Below, piece after piece: positions 35,153 to 47,468 of a stretch of DNA of 64,000 nt. Made by a program: the position numbers and the translations under genes. The notes under the pieces were generated by a model. It saw nothing but the letters and a program-made list of their open reading frames with translations. It did not search any database and was not told the origin of the DNA. Location of the stretch: NCBI GenBank assembly GCA_029718625.1, contig CM056379.1:60911626-60975625 (forward strand). The letters are read 5' to 3'. The DNA comes from Synaphobranchus kaupii. Lineage: Eukaryota > Chordata > Actinopteri > Anguilliformes > Synaphobranchidae. Within the stretch, counting starts at the first letter, position 1. The number at the start of each line of letters is the position of its first letter.

Positions 35153-35804
35153 ATTGTGTTCCTGAAAGGAATACTTGAGCAGCAAACTTTCAGCCCTGCT
35201 GGGCTGGTCCTTAAGTTTCCAAGCTCTGCCCAGAAACAGCAATAGGTGATTTCAGCCACAGGAGCATCGACAGAGTCAGAAGTCTACCTGCCATCCTCAA
35301 ACAAAGATATTTTTACCATTACTACCCAAGAAAGTGTCTGCCCATTTCAAGTTGATGCTCCTTTAATTTATAAACAAATCTAACAATTGTTTAAAAAGTT
35401 GATGCTCTTGTCTTTATAAACTGTGCACTAAACAACAGAAGAGGATGTTGCGTGTTATGACTACTGGAGGTATGCATTGCACAAAACACCTAGCAGGGTT
35501 TCCCCTCAGGTATTAATAGGGGTGCGCCTCGGCAAATGTCGGAAAAATCAATACAACCCTCAGACTCAGATCTCCAGGCAGGTCTGTGAACTTGTCACCT
35601 TTCCGTGAAATTCACCATTTGGAACTCAATAGGTCATTCACATTAATCGTAAAGATCAGAGGAGTTTTTTTTATTTCGTCAATGTCAAAGCTTTGTCGTC
35701 TCACACCTCCTGAGGTGGCTCAACTATGCTTAGGACTTCTGCGCATCATACGTAACTACCAACATCTCTGTGAAGCTAGTGATAATAATCTACAATAAGA
35801 CATA
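35153..35804. other. gpatch8 intron 1, nothing recognised
   Basis: No element ends or exon signals recognised. Confidence 0.4.
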
Positions 35805-35954
35805 CAGTGCCACCCACTATCATTGGCACCCCTGGTAAAGATGAGTAAAAAGGGTTATAAAAATTCACCGTTCGCTGAATTAGCTTAAAGGGATAGTTCG
35901 GAATTTTGGACATAATGTCTCAATTACGACTTGTCCATGATGTAGTTGATTGAT

Positions 35955-36430
35955 AATAATAATAATAATATAATAATAACTTTATTTGTATAGCACCTTT
36001 CTAATGCAAGGATACAAGGTGCTTTGACAGGCAAAGGAAAAATGACAAAATATATAACAAACAGAAGAACAACAATACGTATACAGAAATACAAGATAAT
36101 AAAAAAGAGAGAAGAATAAATAAATAAAATAATACTTTTAAGTAAAAGCTAGTTTGTAAAGATGAGTTTTCAGGTTATTTTTGAAAGTGCATACTGAGTT
36201 TGCAGTTCTTAAGTTGAGTGGGAGGCTGTTCCAGAGTCTAGGCGCAACCACTGAGAAGGCACAGTCACCCTTCGTCTTTAGCCTAGAATCTGGAACAACC
36301 AACAGATTCTGATTAGCAGATCTGAGTGTCCGGTTTGGTAAGTAAGGGGTAAGAAGCTCAACTATATAGGCAGGTGCTAAACCATTTAATGCTTTAAAAG
36401 TAATTAGTAAAATTTTTAAAATCAACTCTA
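35955..36430 (-). mobile_element. 5'-truncated L2/CR1-like LINE
   Basis: Minus-strand insertion bounded by ATTGAT on both sides (35949-35954, 36431-36436). Its 3' tail is an (ATT)n-type microsatellite (seen as TAA repeats at 35955-35979 on plus). The unmutated inverted arm at 37030-37060 shows the empty site. Only the last 476 bases of the LINE are present. Confidence 0.92.
36138..36429 (-). pseudogene. C-terminal end of LINE reverse transcriptase ORF
   Basis: Minus-strand reading of about 95 residues ending at a taa (36138-36140). It holds the conserved L2/CR1-type tail: ILLITFKALNGLAPAYI, LLTPYLPNRTLRSA, RLKTKGDCAFSVVAPRLWNS and FKNNLKTHLYKLAF. This region follows the reverse transcriptase fingers and palm in such elements. 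The open frame extends upstream into the host MITE by chance, so only the part up to 36430 is LINE. Reverse transcriptase and endonuclease domains are missing, so it is a dead fragment with an intact C-terminus and little decay. Confidence 0.9.
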
Positions 36431-37611
36431 ATTGATGGAAACCATTTTCAGATAATTCCATGCTGTCCATTCTTTTGGACATACACACATTGCTAATGCT
36501 AGCGCAACTCTGAGGTATCGAGTAGCATCCACTACCAAACGCACTTAAACACTCCAGTGCACCCAAAGCAAATAAGATACGACAACAGTGTATCAGGGTT
36601 ATTTTCAGTGATTATACCATCATTTTTTAAGTCAAACTATCGTTGAATCCTTCGCTTTGTGCTGACCTATATTCTCTGTGGAAGTACGACGGCAGAGCGA
36701 TACTTTACATTACCTACGAATGTAGTGCCGCCACTGGTCGACTACAACAACAAAGAAGAGCAGCAAGTTGCAATTGCCACGTTCGCTCCACCACCGTACT
36801 TCCAGAGAATATAGGTCAGCACAAAGTAAAAGATTCAACGATAGTTTGACTTCAAAAATGATGCTATAAACACTCAAAATAACCCCGATAGACTGTCGTC
36901 GTATTTTATTTGCGTTGGGTGCACTGTGGAGTGTTTAAGTGCGTTTGGTAGTGGATGCTACCGGTTACCATAGAGTTGCGCTAGCATTAGCAACGTGTGT
37001 ATGTCCAAAAGAAGGGACAGCATGGAATTAGCTGAAAATGGTTTCCATCAATCAACTACATCATGGGTAAGTCGTAATTGAGACATTATGTTCAAAATTC
37101 CAAACTATCCCTTTAAGGCAACTAGCCCCCAAAAACAAGCAGCTGAAGATGCCCAATTCTTCTCCTCACTTATTTTTCCATAGAGTTCAATTGGACATTT
37201 GTCAGGAGAAATAACCCTTGAAGTGATCCATCCATATCTACTGCATATCTGGCAGCAGAGTGATGGTTGAGGCTCGTTTGATACCTCAGACCCTTGATGA
37301 CTTACAGCCATTTCGCCAACCTTGTATTCCAGACTGTTCCAGCATAATTTACAGCTAAATCTAGTCCCACCCCCCAATTCCCATAGAGATCCATTCAAAT
37401 GCAGAGAAGTTATAGTATCGCTTGTAAGAGCATCAGAAAAAAAAAAGGATATGCGACCAAATAGTAAAATTATTTTTTGATGCCTGAAAATGGGGGGGGT
37501 CTGCACTTCAACCTCATTGTCATTGCATACTTTCAAACTGAAAATACTAGTGTACAGAACCAAAATAACAAAAAATGTGTCACTGTCCAATTAATTATGG
37601 TGCTCACTGTA

Positions 37612-40600
37612 TATAGCGCATTTACTGACCACAATTACATGGACATCATTATTCCGATCTTATTTGGAATACTAAGTATTCCTGTTACAATACAGCCCAT
37701 GTAAACACCTTATTCCGTTTATAACTCTTAAACACGGCCTGCACATGTGCATATTCCGCAAGGTGTCTTGGTTGTTGAAGTCATGTTTACTGTAAAAATG
37801 TTGCAGCAAGCATGAAGCCCTCATCTTATGGCCTGACAAAGAAACAGAGGTCTTAATTTCTTTATTCAAAGAATTAAACTTTGTGCAGAAAACATCAAAA
37901 TAGGTAAATTTGTTTAAGGCTCCAGCAGACATAATTAAAGATGCTGAGTTCAGTCAAACAACAGAACAAAGCAGACATGTGGAAGACCCTGAAAGCAATG
38001 TATTTTAAGTAGGGCAGTCAATGTTAATGGGTTAACTCATGCGATTCATTTTAATTAAAATTATTAATTACAGTACAATTGTTAAAGATAGGAAGGTAGA
38101 TGGGAAATCTGGTCATAGATCTGCACTTATGGGGACCGCCACAGCCAAAATGAAAAATGTGATTAATTGCGTTTTATAAGTTTAACACTTTGTCATACAA
38201 CTAATTCTTAATTAAGACATTAACATGGATAGCCCTAATTCTAAGATAAAACAATACCAGCAGTTCACACCCAGCTAATTTTAAATATTTCCTGCACATG
38301 GAATAATTACTAGGACACCGTCCTTCAGCAATGACCGAAGAATGCAAACGGAATATTCAGCTAACCATAAAGGAATAAGATTAGGTTATTCTTTTCATGA
38401 GGCGTGTAAACAGCATGATTGGAATATGACCATAACAAGAATATGGATCATTCTTTGGAATATGGTGTGCATGCAAATGTGGTCATTGAGACACAGATGG
38501 ACAAGAAAAACATACTACACCAGTTAGGAACAAAATGCTAACACACAAAACAGAAATTAAGAAAGCTGATGAAGAACTGAAATCTAAACGAGACTGATGA
38601 TACCAAGAGGAATGTACGTTTAGCAGCCTGATGGCAGTTTCCCCCTGCCCGCCACTACAGAAGGTATATTTGGCACAGAATGGCATTATTTCACTGAGAA
38701 AGAAAGGCCTTTCAGAGCATCGCGCCTCGCACTGTCCAACAGAGAGGGGGGGGTTCCCTGCTCCGGCCAGCCTTGTGCAGTGTCTATGTCAGGGGGGAAA
38801 GGCACTTGGCACACATTTTTGGACCCGGCAATTTCCTGTTGATGCAGATGAGCTGCATTTGGAAATTACTGGGATGACGCATCTGAACAGGGTCTGCATT
38901 GGAGCTGAATGGCACAGATTCCAATATGGAGGGGGGGTTGTTACAGTGCAGCTTTGAAAGTCTGAAGATAATTTAGGAATATCGAATTGGGCCTTTGAGC
39001 TAGAATTTCTGCAAATACATCTGCCCACTCATACAGTTAATGTTTGGGCATCATGTCATGGTTTATTTAGCTAGTAACAGCAATTTGATTGGATTTTTAA
39101 ATGTTTTCACTGTTTACACGTTTTTAATTAATCCTCGACAATCCCCCCCTGGCACTTAATGGGTTAAGGATTCATGTTTTAGACTGACTTACCCACCATA
39201 TACTCAGAGGTCTGCTGTTGCTTAATCGATAGCAGGCACAGCATGAAAACTTCAGGACATGTAAAGAAGTGTCTACCATATATCATATTAAAAAATAAAA
39301 AAGATTGGAAAGAAAATGGTTGCAAATTAAGGTTTAAGGACAAAAAAAAAATCACCATAACCATCACTACAAAAGTATTTAAATAATAACCTTGTTTGTA
39401 AGCTTTCCGATAATTAGAGAACCATACTGTTATGTTAATTTTTTAAGATATCTGCGTCTTTAGGTAGGGTATGTATAGAAAATACACAATATTTTGAGAA
39501 CTTAGCATCAAGAGAGGAATGTGTACTCCTGTAAATTCTTAATTTTTCGCTACATTCTGATTTGAAAATGTTGTTTGGGAGGTCTGGCACAATTGCTCAT
39601 ATTAATCAGGAAAATGTACCTACGCTTCTCTTACATTGTAATTCACTCTCGATAAGAGCATCTGATAAATTAATGTAATGTAGTTGACTAACATTCGTGG
39701 TCAAGTAACCTAGTACTACTTAACCAGAGTCTTTGTTTGTTTGTTAGTTACCAGTATGTTGACTGATTAGACTATAGCTCCAAGATGATGAAATAGCTAG
39801 CTAGGTTAGCTAGACAGAGAAAAATATCCATTCAATTGCCAAGATGCTGTTTTATTGCTGTTTTTGCTAATGTAAGTAAATAGTGTTATTATAGATTTAT
39901 ATACATAATGTATATCATGACACAAATCCAACAGGAAGACAGCAAAGAGAAAGCAAGCAGACAAACATCCATTATATCCGTCAGCTACTGGTCCTAAAAG
40001 CTCCCACCAAAAACAGGACCTGGTTTCACCCTGTGATGACACTTGCGTGTAGAGTCTATCCACTTCCAACAGAAAGGATCCAGGATGTCCTCAACAATAT
40101 TTACATCCAACCAAAAATTGTGTCTACAATATCTTTATTATCTTATCCACCTGTGTTTTTGTCTTGTATCACTGACTTGAGCTGCAGGCATCGGTCTGTG
40201 ATGCAAATTCAAATTTTGAGCAATATCTAGTAACATTAGTGGTGAGCAGTCTAGCATTTACAGAGAGCATGTTTCTCCTGGCAACCACACAAGCCACAAA
40301 TGAGTACAAAAAATAAAATCAACAAACAAGGCTGTGCTCTCCTCTCTGCCAAAAATAAAGGGGACAGATCTTCCTGCACATTCCAGCATTTACCACCCCT
40401 ATATAAAATGCATGGTACTGTAAAGTGTATTTATGTTGCATGGGCATATACATTTATGAATGCAACAATAGAGGCATTTGCACCAACTATAAATCAGCCT
40501 TAAAAATTCAGATTTATTTTAGGAAATGTGGCAACCCCTCTTAGACCACTTACCTGTAGAGCTTACATACCTGCTGTTGAGGGAATCCTACTTCACAAAT

Positions 40601-41776
40601 TTGAGAAATGATTATGCAATGTACTGTAACACTCAATATCTATGTAAGGCCATGTCAGTTAATGCATATTTTAGGTCTCTTTTTACAACCCCCCTCCTCA
40701 CCCCCCAGTGTACTTTTTTACTTTTTATTTAACCAGGTAGGTCATCGAAGAACTGTTCTTTACAGTGACAACCTGATGAATTCAAGCCCGTAGTCAACGG
40801 AACGTGTTGCATATATTCATAATACATTCATTAACGGCATCATGTCATCTTTTTATAAATGATTAACTAATAATCAAATAAGCCACAGGCGGAATCTAAA
40901 GAGCATTCATTTTTCTTTGTCAACTTTCCAAAAGACGCAGGATATTAAAATGCAGCATAATAACAACCCATCTGTAGCTGACAACTGTTCGCAAAATCAA
41001 TCTACTCGTCTTGTGTTCTCAAAAACCAAAAGTGCAACGAAGTACCACGTTCAGACAAGACACTCTGCCTTGTAGAAAAATTCCACAAAGCAGAGCCAAT
41101 CTGCCGAGGAGTATGTGGTTTTTAACTACCCAGCTCAATGTAAACTGCTTCTAGCACTGTTAATGAATATGCATGTATTTAAGGAATGGAATAGCACGCT
41201 TTATTAGTTTTAAACATAACATACAGTCAAACCTCGTCGCATTGTAATGAATCTAGAGGACAGAATCACTTGCGGCCACCCCAGGACCTCAAACCCACCC
41301 CCACCATCTACTCGCGACAGCGACAAAGCTACAAGATTCCATTCAAAGTCGATGGATAACGGCGACAAACAGCGGGAGGACTCAGTACACAGGGACAAAT
41401 AACCTGTATGTTTGTCTATGAAATGTTGACAAGCAGTCAACTTTGTTGCACTATCAACCAATCAGAAACGACGCCGCTCTAGATGGTTCAAAAAAAAGTG
41501 TTGAGCTTTGAGCTCAAGTTTTTTTTCTGTATTTCTGAAAAGCAGCTCATCATCGCGGTCTTAAACCACCCAATTCTATACGGTAAACGGCTATAGGGAT
41601 GTTAGAAAACTTGAGGCTTAGAACAGAATTGGCGAGACCGTCGGCATGTCTAGTGACTGTATTGTACTTTGTAATCAAGTGTTTACAACCGGTAAGTTAT
41701 AGAACCTTTTAGAGTTTGTCAACAATTATGACGTAGCGAAGGTGCGCGCACATTTTGGCAACAAAACAATGGTTGA
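37612..41776. other. gpatch8 intron 1, scattered repeat tails only
   Basis: About 38010-38230 (GGGCAGTCAATGTTAATGGG..TTAATTGCG) resembles a common fish repeat but lacks clear ends. 39645-39685 is a SINE-like tail (CGATAAGAGCATCTGATAAA). 40715-40780 (TTTATTTAACCAGGTAGGTC) is a widespread fish repeat terminus. ATTCCGATCTTATTTGGAAT words near 37655 are weakly mirrored near 38340-38440. No exon recognised. Confidence 0.4.
41655..41690 (+). other. Possible first exon with splice donor
   Basis: ATGTCTAGTGAC.. gives MSSDCIVLCNQVFTT followed by G/GTAAGT. It could be the start of the gene whose later piece is the reading at 41777-42037, but an acceptor in the right phase is not present (phase 1 donor against a phase 2 need), so if linked it is broken. 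Confidence 0.25.
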
Positions 41777-42037
41777 ATCAGGGCTAATGAGTACCAGTCA
41801 AAGCTAAGAGTACGGGAACTTCAATTAAAAGATCGGGTTAGTTATGCGAATAAACTAACCCTGCCGGCAGGTGAAAACCTCCTGGATCCTTACGAGATAC
41901 CGGACTGGGAGAAGGATGTCACGAAATGGGACCTCCTATTCAGTGGCCCGACACATCTCGCTGAGACACCCAGCCAGCCCTTAGGCTACACCAAAGAGAA
42001 ATTACGAGCCTACAAATCATTGGATGCTTACAATTAA
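41777..42037 (+). pseudogene. Repeat-borne ORF fragment (LPAGENLLDPYEIPDW)
   Basis: An 86-codon open stretch without its own in-frame ATG. It contains ELQLKDRVSYANKL, LPAGENLLDPYEIPDWEKDV and YTKEKLRAYKSLDAYN before a taa. The wording resembles a protein family carried by fish repeats that also has a zinc-finger/SWIM-type C-terminus; that is memory and not tested. It stops just where the family would continue, and it faces the THAP reading on the other strand. Confidence 0.45.
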
Positions 42038-42099
42038 CTTACGTTCTCTGTGGACATGTGCAAGATATCAAATATTATAACAGACCCAATTTCTAACAC

Positions 42100-42312
42100 T
42101 TAACGTGAAAAAAGCCACCTTCCTGATATAAAATTGGCACTGCAGACACAAGCATTTTTGATGATGTCCTCTGTCCAGTCCAAACGCTTAATAGCTTGCA
42201 ACCAAAACTTTCTTTGGTTGCTCTGGAAAGGTCGCAATCCAGAAAGAATTCGATAGAATTTCAGTTCAGTGGAATATCGATTTTGACATCCATACACACA
42301 ACAACCAGACAT
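42100..42312 (-). pseudogene. THAP-domain zinc finger ORF, ligand lost
   Basis: A 70-codon reading starting MSGCCVYGCQNRYS, with FYRI, PFQSNQRKFWLQAIKR and IIKNACVCSANFISG. THAP domains are C2CH DNA-binding fingers typical of P-element-like transposases and of proteins derived from them. The CxxxC pair is at residues 5 and 9, and the C-x2-H pair should be CSAH; here it is CSAN, so the last zinc ligand is lost. No following coding region was found upstream or downstream, so this is a stranded exon of a transposon-derived gene. Confidence 0.65.
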
Positions 42313-42497
42313 TTTTTTTAAATAAGGAATATCAGGTCAACTACAGTAAAAGCCTATATAATACAGTATGTTTACATGTAAAATATTTCCACTTCCGTTG
42401 ACAAAATGCGCACGCATCTTTTCGATGACGTATCTCGTAAAAGGGTCTATTGGTGTCACACCAAATGCGCTTACAACACCCCCTTGTCGCTGTAGAG

Positions 42498-42691
42498 CAG
42501 GAGTCTTCAACCTTATCCCACAAGGGCCGGTGTGGGTGCGGGCTTTTGTTCCAACCAAGCAGTTACACACCTGATTCTTCTAATCAATCACTTGAGTCTT
42601 TGCTAAGGACCTTGATTAGTAGAATCAAGTGTGTAACTGCTTGGTTGGAACAAGAGCCCGCACCCTTGTGGGATAAAGTTGAAGACCCCTG
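42498..42691. mobile_element. hAT MITE, 194 bp
   Basis: Ends CAGGAGTCTTCAACCTTATC and GATAAAGTTGAAGACCCCTG are inverted, and the arms are palindromic (CCAACCAAGCAGTTACACAC mirrored). The 8-bp flanks CTGTAGAG (42490-42497) and CTTTAGAG (42692-42699) differ at one base. Non-coding. Confidence 0.9.
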
Positions 42692-42699
42692 CTTTAGAG

Positions 42700-44082
42700 A
42701 GTATAGATGGTGTGAACCCGGCGTTAATATTACTGTCAGATATGCAGTAGTGTAGTGGAGGGTACACCCACTTAATTCTTAGTGGGCATAGAGTATACTC
42801 ACTTCTTAATCCCCACTGGTGCACATATTAGTAGTCATGGATTTGCTAAATTAGAGTATACCCACTTCTCTAGAGTACACCGACTTCTCCAGGCACTACT
42901 ACACCACTGCAGATAGGATAACTTGGGCCACTTACCCACTACCCAATTTCAAGGAAATCACTTTCTGTAGGCCTAAACAAAAACGTTTGGTTTCACAACA
43001 AGACCAATTTATGATTCCGGTGTAGAGATAATCATAGACTATCAATTAAACGTTGCCCTCTTATTTATAATTTTGCTTTGGTTTTCTTCCTAGCTAAGAA
43101 AATTTACGGCTGAGTAAACAATGTATTTAACGTTAGGCTATTGCTTTACACTGCAACACCGGCTACCCAACGAAGACGCACTGCTGCCATTCGCTAGGCA
43201 CACAGATGCGTGCCTTCCATCACATTTACAGTGAACTTGTTCGTCGGTTGAGGAGTAAGAGAAGAGTAGGCCTAACGTTAGTCATATTATGTTAGTCATA
43301 TGATAAACTTCAGAGTCATAACACTAACACTTGAAAACTGCTCAATTTTCTACAGTACCAGGACACATTCTTCTTCCAGACTTCGCCTTGTATACAATTT
43401 TTTAAAACAATTTTAAAACTCATGTCATGTTTAATAATCGCTTTTAAGTTAATTTAAACTTAATTATGTTTAATAGGACTACATGTGACACAAATATTCA
43501 TAATTATACTCTTATTTTGTCTAGCAAGTGACAGCATCTGCCTCCAACCCATATTGCATATAACATATTTTGGACTGGTTCCTGTAGTTAGTTCGTATCG
43601 TGTCTCACCAGTCTCAACTGGACAACGCCGGTAGGCTACGCACCCGAGTGCGAATGTCAAAACAAACCGCACCAAAGGTGTAAACCATAGCACCAGTGTT
43701 CGGGGGGGGGGAGACTACAAACAAACTAGATGTGAAAGCCTCACTTACATTCAGCACTACGAAAGTGAAAAAATGACAAATAACGTTAATGATATAATTA
43801 GTTAACGTTACTGATTCCATACCGTATCTTTTCTCCCCCTCCTTAACGGTTAGGTTATCGCTTGAGGCACATCAAACACGAACACTGGTTCAACTAGCTA
43901 TCGTTAACGTTAAACATACAAAGACGCTGGGCTATCATAATACAATTTAAGTAACGTACGGCTATTCCAGCTATAATTTACTTTCGCTACGTTCGGTAAA
44001 GTTAAACTGGTAAGATTCGTAAACACAAAGTTAGCTTGAAGTAGCTAGCTTGCCAATTGAAGATCGTTGTTGAGTCGTATCA
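42700..44082. other. gpatch8 intron 1, nothing recognised
   Basis: AT-rich with many AACGTTA words (see findings). No element ends or exon supported. Confidence 0.4.
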
Positions 44083-44086
44083 TTAA

Positions 44087-46706
44087 CCCTTTAAAGCCGG
44101 AGCGTTCTAATTTCAGTACAATTGTTCTGATGGTTTGACGTATAATAGCTCTGTCGTCCAATCACTGATTTTCTTTTTGAAAAATGCTAGTTACAGATGA
44201 CAAAATAAGCTACAATTGCATATAATTGGTTCATGAGCTTAGTGGGCGGGAATTTATTTCTAGACCGCTAAATAAAACCGCATGTCAACCTCGTAAATCT
44301 CCATTTGCTTCACCGCGGGCGGAGCGGACCACCTTGGACAGAAGACTACCGTCTGAAGACTTTACTGCGACTGAGGGAAAGCCAGTAAACCCCCTGAGGT
44401 TTTATTTTGAATAAAATCCTGTTTTTGTACCGCAGACTTTCACTTCAAAATTCGTTAAGGTAGCTAACGTTCGGCTCTAGCTTCAAATGATGCCACTGTG
44501 TTGATCTTCCCCCAGCTCGTTTCGAGATGAAATTATGAAAAAGTCTGTCATACAATGAATAAGTGAAGTGATAACGTTAGATGTGAATATTTTCCGTATC
44601 TTAGTGTAGACTTTGATAACTAAATAATAGCTAACGAAAGCTAAAACAAATAACGTCTAACAGTGAGCTGTCATCGTCTTGCCGCGCGAACAGCCATTTT
44701 CTTTTCTGTGTTTTTGTTTTCCTAATTTGAAACGTTAGCTCTGCTGTCTGTCTTGCTGGCTTTATAAATGGTATACTCAACTATTAGTCTTATCAATAGC
44801 AAGTACTATCTAGCTAGTTTTTTAACATAATGTTATGTGTAAATTTGAAGGTTGTTGTTGATCAGTCCTGTCGAAAATGAATGGAGTAGAGAACTAAACA
44901 GCAAACATTTCTTAACGTAACGTCAGCTTCACGTTTTATTTTCTGACTCACGTTTTTGACTTGAGCAAGATTAGCCTGTTTAGACAAATATGACAAAAAG
45001 ACATCATTCAGTTGAGCCAATGTCACTGATGATTTAGGTCTGTTCATTCAAAACAATATCTTATATGAATGGACATTATGCTAAGTAGTCTAACATTGTG
45101 TTATTGTTGTGCTTTTTACCTAACGTTATTCTGGAGCATAGGGTTTTCTGTAAAATGTCATTCCGACTATACACCCCTTTAATGACTCAGAAATGTTTTT
45201 TTTTATGTTATGGATTAATGAAATGGCAACTGATAATATATTTACCTATTACAGCGATGGATGGACATTATGCTTGTGTCCAGAATAGCTATTTTATCTA
45301 TTCCTGACATAAGCATAAAGCGTTTGCTGTAAGATGATGTTATTGCAAGTATACAGCCCTTTAATTACTCAGAAATGGTTTTATATGATATGTTATGGAT
45401 TAATGAAATGGTAAATGATTACATATTTATGTATTGCAGCAAAGGATGGACATTTAGCCATCTGATACAGTCCCTGAAGAGAAGGAGGGTGCTGAGGGTC
45501 ATTGCAGACCACGACACAGAGGACCATCAGGGCATGCATGCACTTACTGTTATCTTCTTCATTTTTGAATATATTGAAGGTATTTATGCTTGACCATAGA
45601 TTTGTCTGCTGTATCTGTACTAATACATTAATGATTTTACTGTAAATAAATCCAATGCATTCATTTTACGGGTATCTAAACTGATATCTGCCATGGGTTG
45701 TATCTTGTTTTTATTTGTTTTGCAATGTTATCCATTTACTTAGTTCATCCATTCACTATGTTATACTTTTTTTTTTTTTTAATAAAGTGTGTGTTTCATT
45801 GAACACATAAATTGTATATTTCAGTGTATGTGTCTTTCAATTTTGCATTATATCAACAGATTCTCAACAGTGACCCATTAGGAGTATGGATAAGTGGTAA
45901 TGTGAAATGTCAATGAACCTAACATTCTAATAAAAAAATGTTTTTGCCTTTTCCCATACATCACTAAGATGTTATAACTTTTGAGCAGTAAATGATAAAT
46001 CTGTTCTGACTTCCACTCTATATCACTTACAAAATAGTGAAGATACCACAGTTTGTCTCCCTCGATCTTGAACATGAAATGTTTAAAAACCTAGGTTTCT
46101 CATGGAGAATAGCCATTTAGAAAGTTTTTTGTGTTAAAGTAAGCATATTATTGTATATAAATGGAAAGCTCCAGTGATCCTGTTTAAAATGGTATATTAT
46201 CTTTAGGGGTGTAACATAATATGATCACACCACAAACAGTTTTGCATACACGTCATATTTTCAATGAACCTAACATTCTAAAGCGTTTATTTTAGCCTTT
46301 TCTTACCCATCACTGAAGTGGTTATAACTTTTGAGCAGTAGAAGATAAATCTATTCTGATTCCTATTCTATATGACTCACACAATGGTGAAGATATCATA
46401 CACTGTAAGTTTCCCCCTATCTTGAACATGAAATGGGTAAAATAGTAAGTTTCTCATTAGAAAATAGCCTTTTAGAATGTTTTATAAATGTAGTTGGTAA
46501 ATGTATTTCCATAATTGATGATATTGCCATCAAGTAATCCTATTATTTCTTATATCAATTGAAAGCCCCAGTTATCCTGTTTACAATGGTATATCAAGTT
46601 TAGGTATCTGATGTAATATGATCACACTACAAACATTTTTGCAACGCACATTAAGAAATAAAATGGAATAGAATGTTGACCCAATATTCGCTTAGGCTGG
46701 AAAGGG
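44087..46706. mobile_element. 2.6-kb TTAA-bounded piggyBac-like element
   Basis: TTAA flanks at 44083-44086 and 46707-46710. Ends CCCTTTAAAGCC and GGCTGGAAAGGG are inverted (CCCTTTCCAGCC), and CCC-starting ends plus TTAA are typical of piggyBac. No piggyBac transposase motif was seen, so it is probably non-autonomous. Two internal tandem duplications exist: about 45120-45262 against 45310-45455, and a 395-base one, 45880-46255 against 46255-46655. A TATA-like/poly-A-signal stretch (CTAAATAAAA, GAATAAAATCC) sits near the left end at 44268 and 44410. Confidence 0.7.
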
Positions 46707-46710
46707 TTAA

Positions 46711-47468
46711 CTATAGGAGATATCAACGTTAACAATGGAAGCACGCACAGCAGCTAACGTTCACCTAAATGAGGTATCGTTAACGTAAAGCTAACTTAAT
46801 AAAGCTCAGACAGCTATCTAACGTTAGCTAGCGAACAGCAAACTTGATCGATAGTCAGTGTTGGCAAGTAAGCCAGGCAGGCGAATTATAACAAACCTCA
46901 GTTTAGTAAGTTAAAACAACAAATTAATTAAATAAAAACTACGACAAAAACAGCTCGCCATTTGTGTAACGTTAATGTTGTATTTGTCCAGCGAATGAAA
47001 ACGTCCACCAACAACAAGCAGGTAAACTAACGTCAAACGTTGGCTACTGTGAGCGTGCTTGCTTGCTTGTTGGTGATTTCCATTCAGTCTGACCCTTGCT
47101 GTGTCGCTAGCTCAATGCGCATGTTAGCATGTCCTCTGAAATAACCATGTAAACTTAATGAAAATGCGGTTCATGCATATGCAACATAACGTTAGCCTTT
47201 TGACAACGCATTTCCGTGCATGCCATATGCGTTGAAATAATAGCCCTAACAGTACAGCAGTATTGCATTTTGACTCGTTATCAATCTGGCTGGATAAAGC
47301 CGACTAATTTCTGCACACATTCAAACGTCGTACAAGGGTAAACCTAAGCTGCTGCAATTGAGAAGTCTTGGCGATTCAGCACACAACACCTGAATTAAAA
47401 ATTTTCGGAAGTAAGAAATATCGTGATTTATTCTGGATAAAATAACTAATAATTATCTAGCTATTTAC
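46711..47468. other. gpatch8 intron 1, donor side
   Basis: Contains many AACGTTA/GTTAACG words and ends at the splice donor of exon 1 (GTAAAT, minus strand, 47463-47468). No other element recognised. Confidence 0.5.

Larger units (their letters stand above)
35889..37112. mobile_element. piggyBac-type MITE with long inverted arms
   Basis: TTAA on both sides (35885-35888, 37113-37116). The ends AGGGATAGTTCGGAATTTTG and CAAAATTCCAAACTATCCCT are inverted. The arms continue: the left arm up to about 36700 (GTTGAATC..GCTGACCTATATTCTCT) mirrors the right arm from about 36790. It is therefore nearly a full foldback of about 740 bases before the LINE entered its left arm. Non-coding. Confidence 0.9.
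35805..37609. mobile_element. Composite Tc1 element with palindromic core (copy C)
   Basis: The left end TA/CAGTGCCACCCACTATCATT with GGCACCCCTGG is one Tc1-style terminus. The right end (..GTGTCACTGTCCAATTAATT, ATGGTGCTCACTG/TA) is the family-B terminus also seen at the left of copy A. The segment 37155-37467 is the right half of the palindromic core. A piggyBac-type MITE with a LINE inside it occupies 35889-37112. After removing these the element is about 580 bases with no transposase. Confidence 0.75.

Noticed and set aside
36437..36566. N-terminal part of the 142-codon frame at 36138-36566
   Set aside because: Lies in the host MITE, beyond the LINE's 5' truncation; the LINE protein starts only near 36430.
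37105..37590. A 161-codon minus-strand frame
   Set aside because: Runs through the palindromic core and Tc1 end; the same peptide recurs at 26475 and 57558 because the DNA repeat does. Not a protein family.
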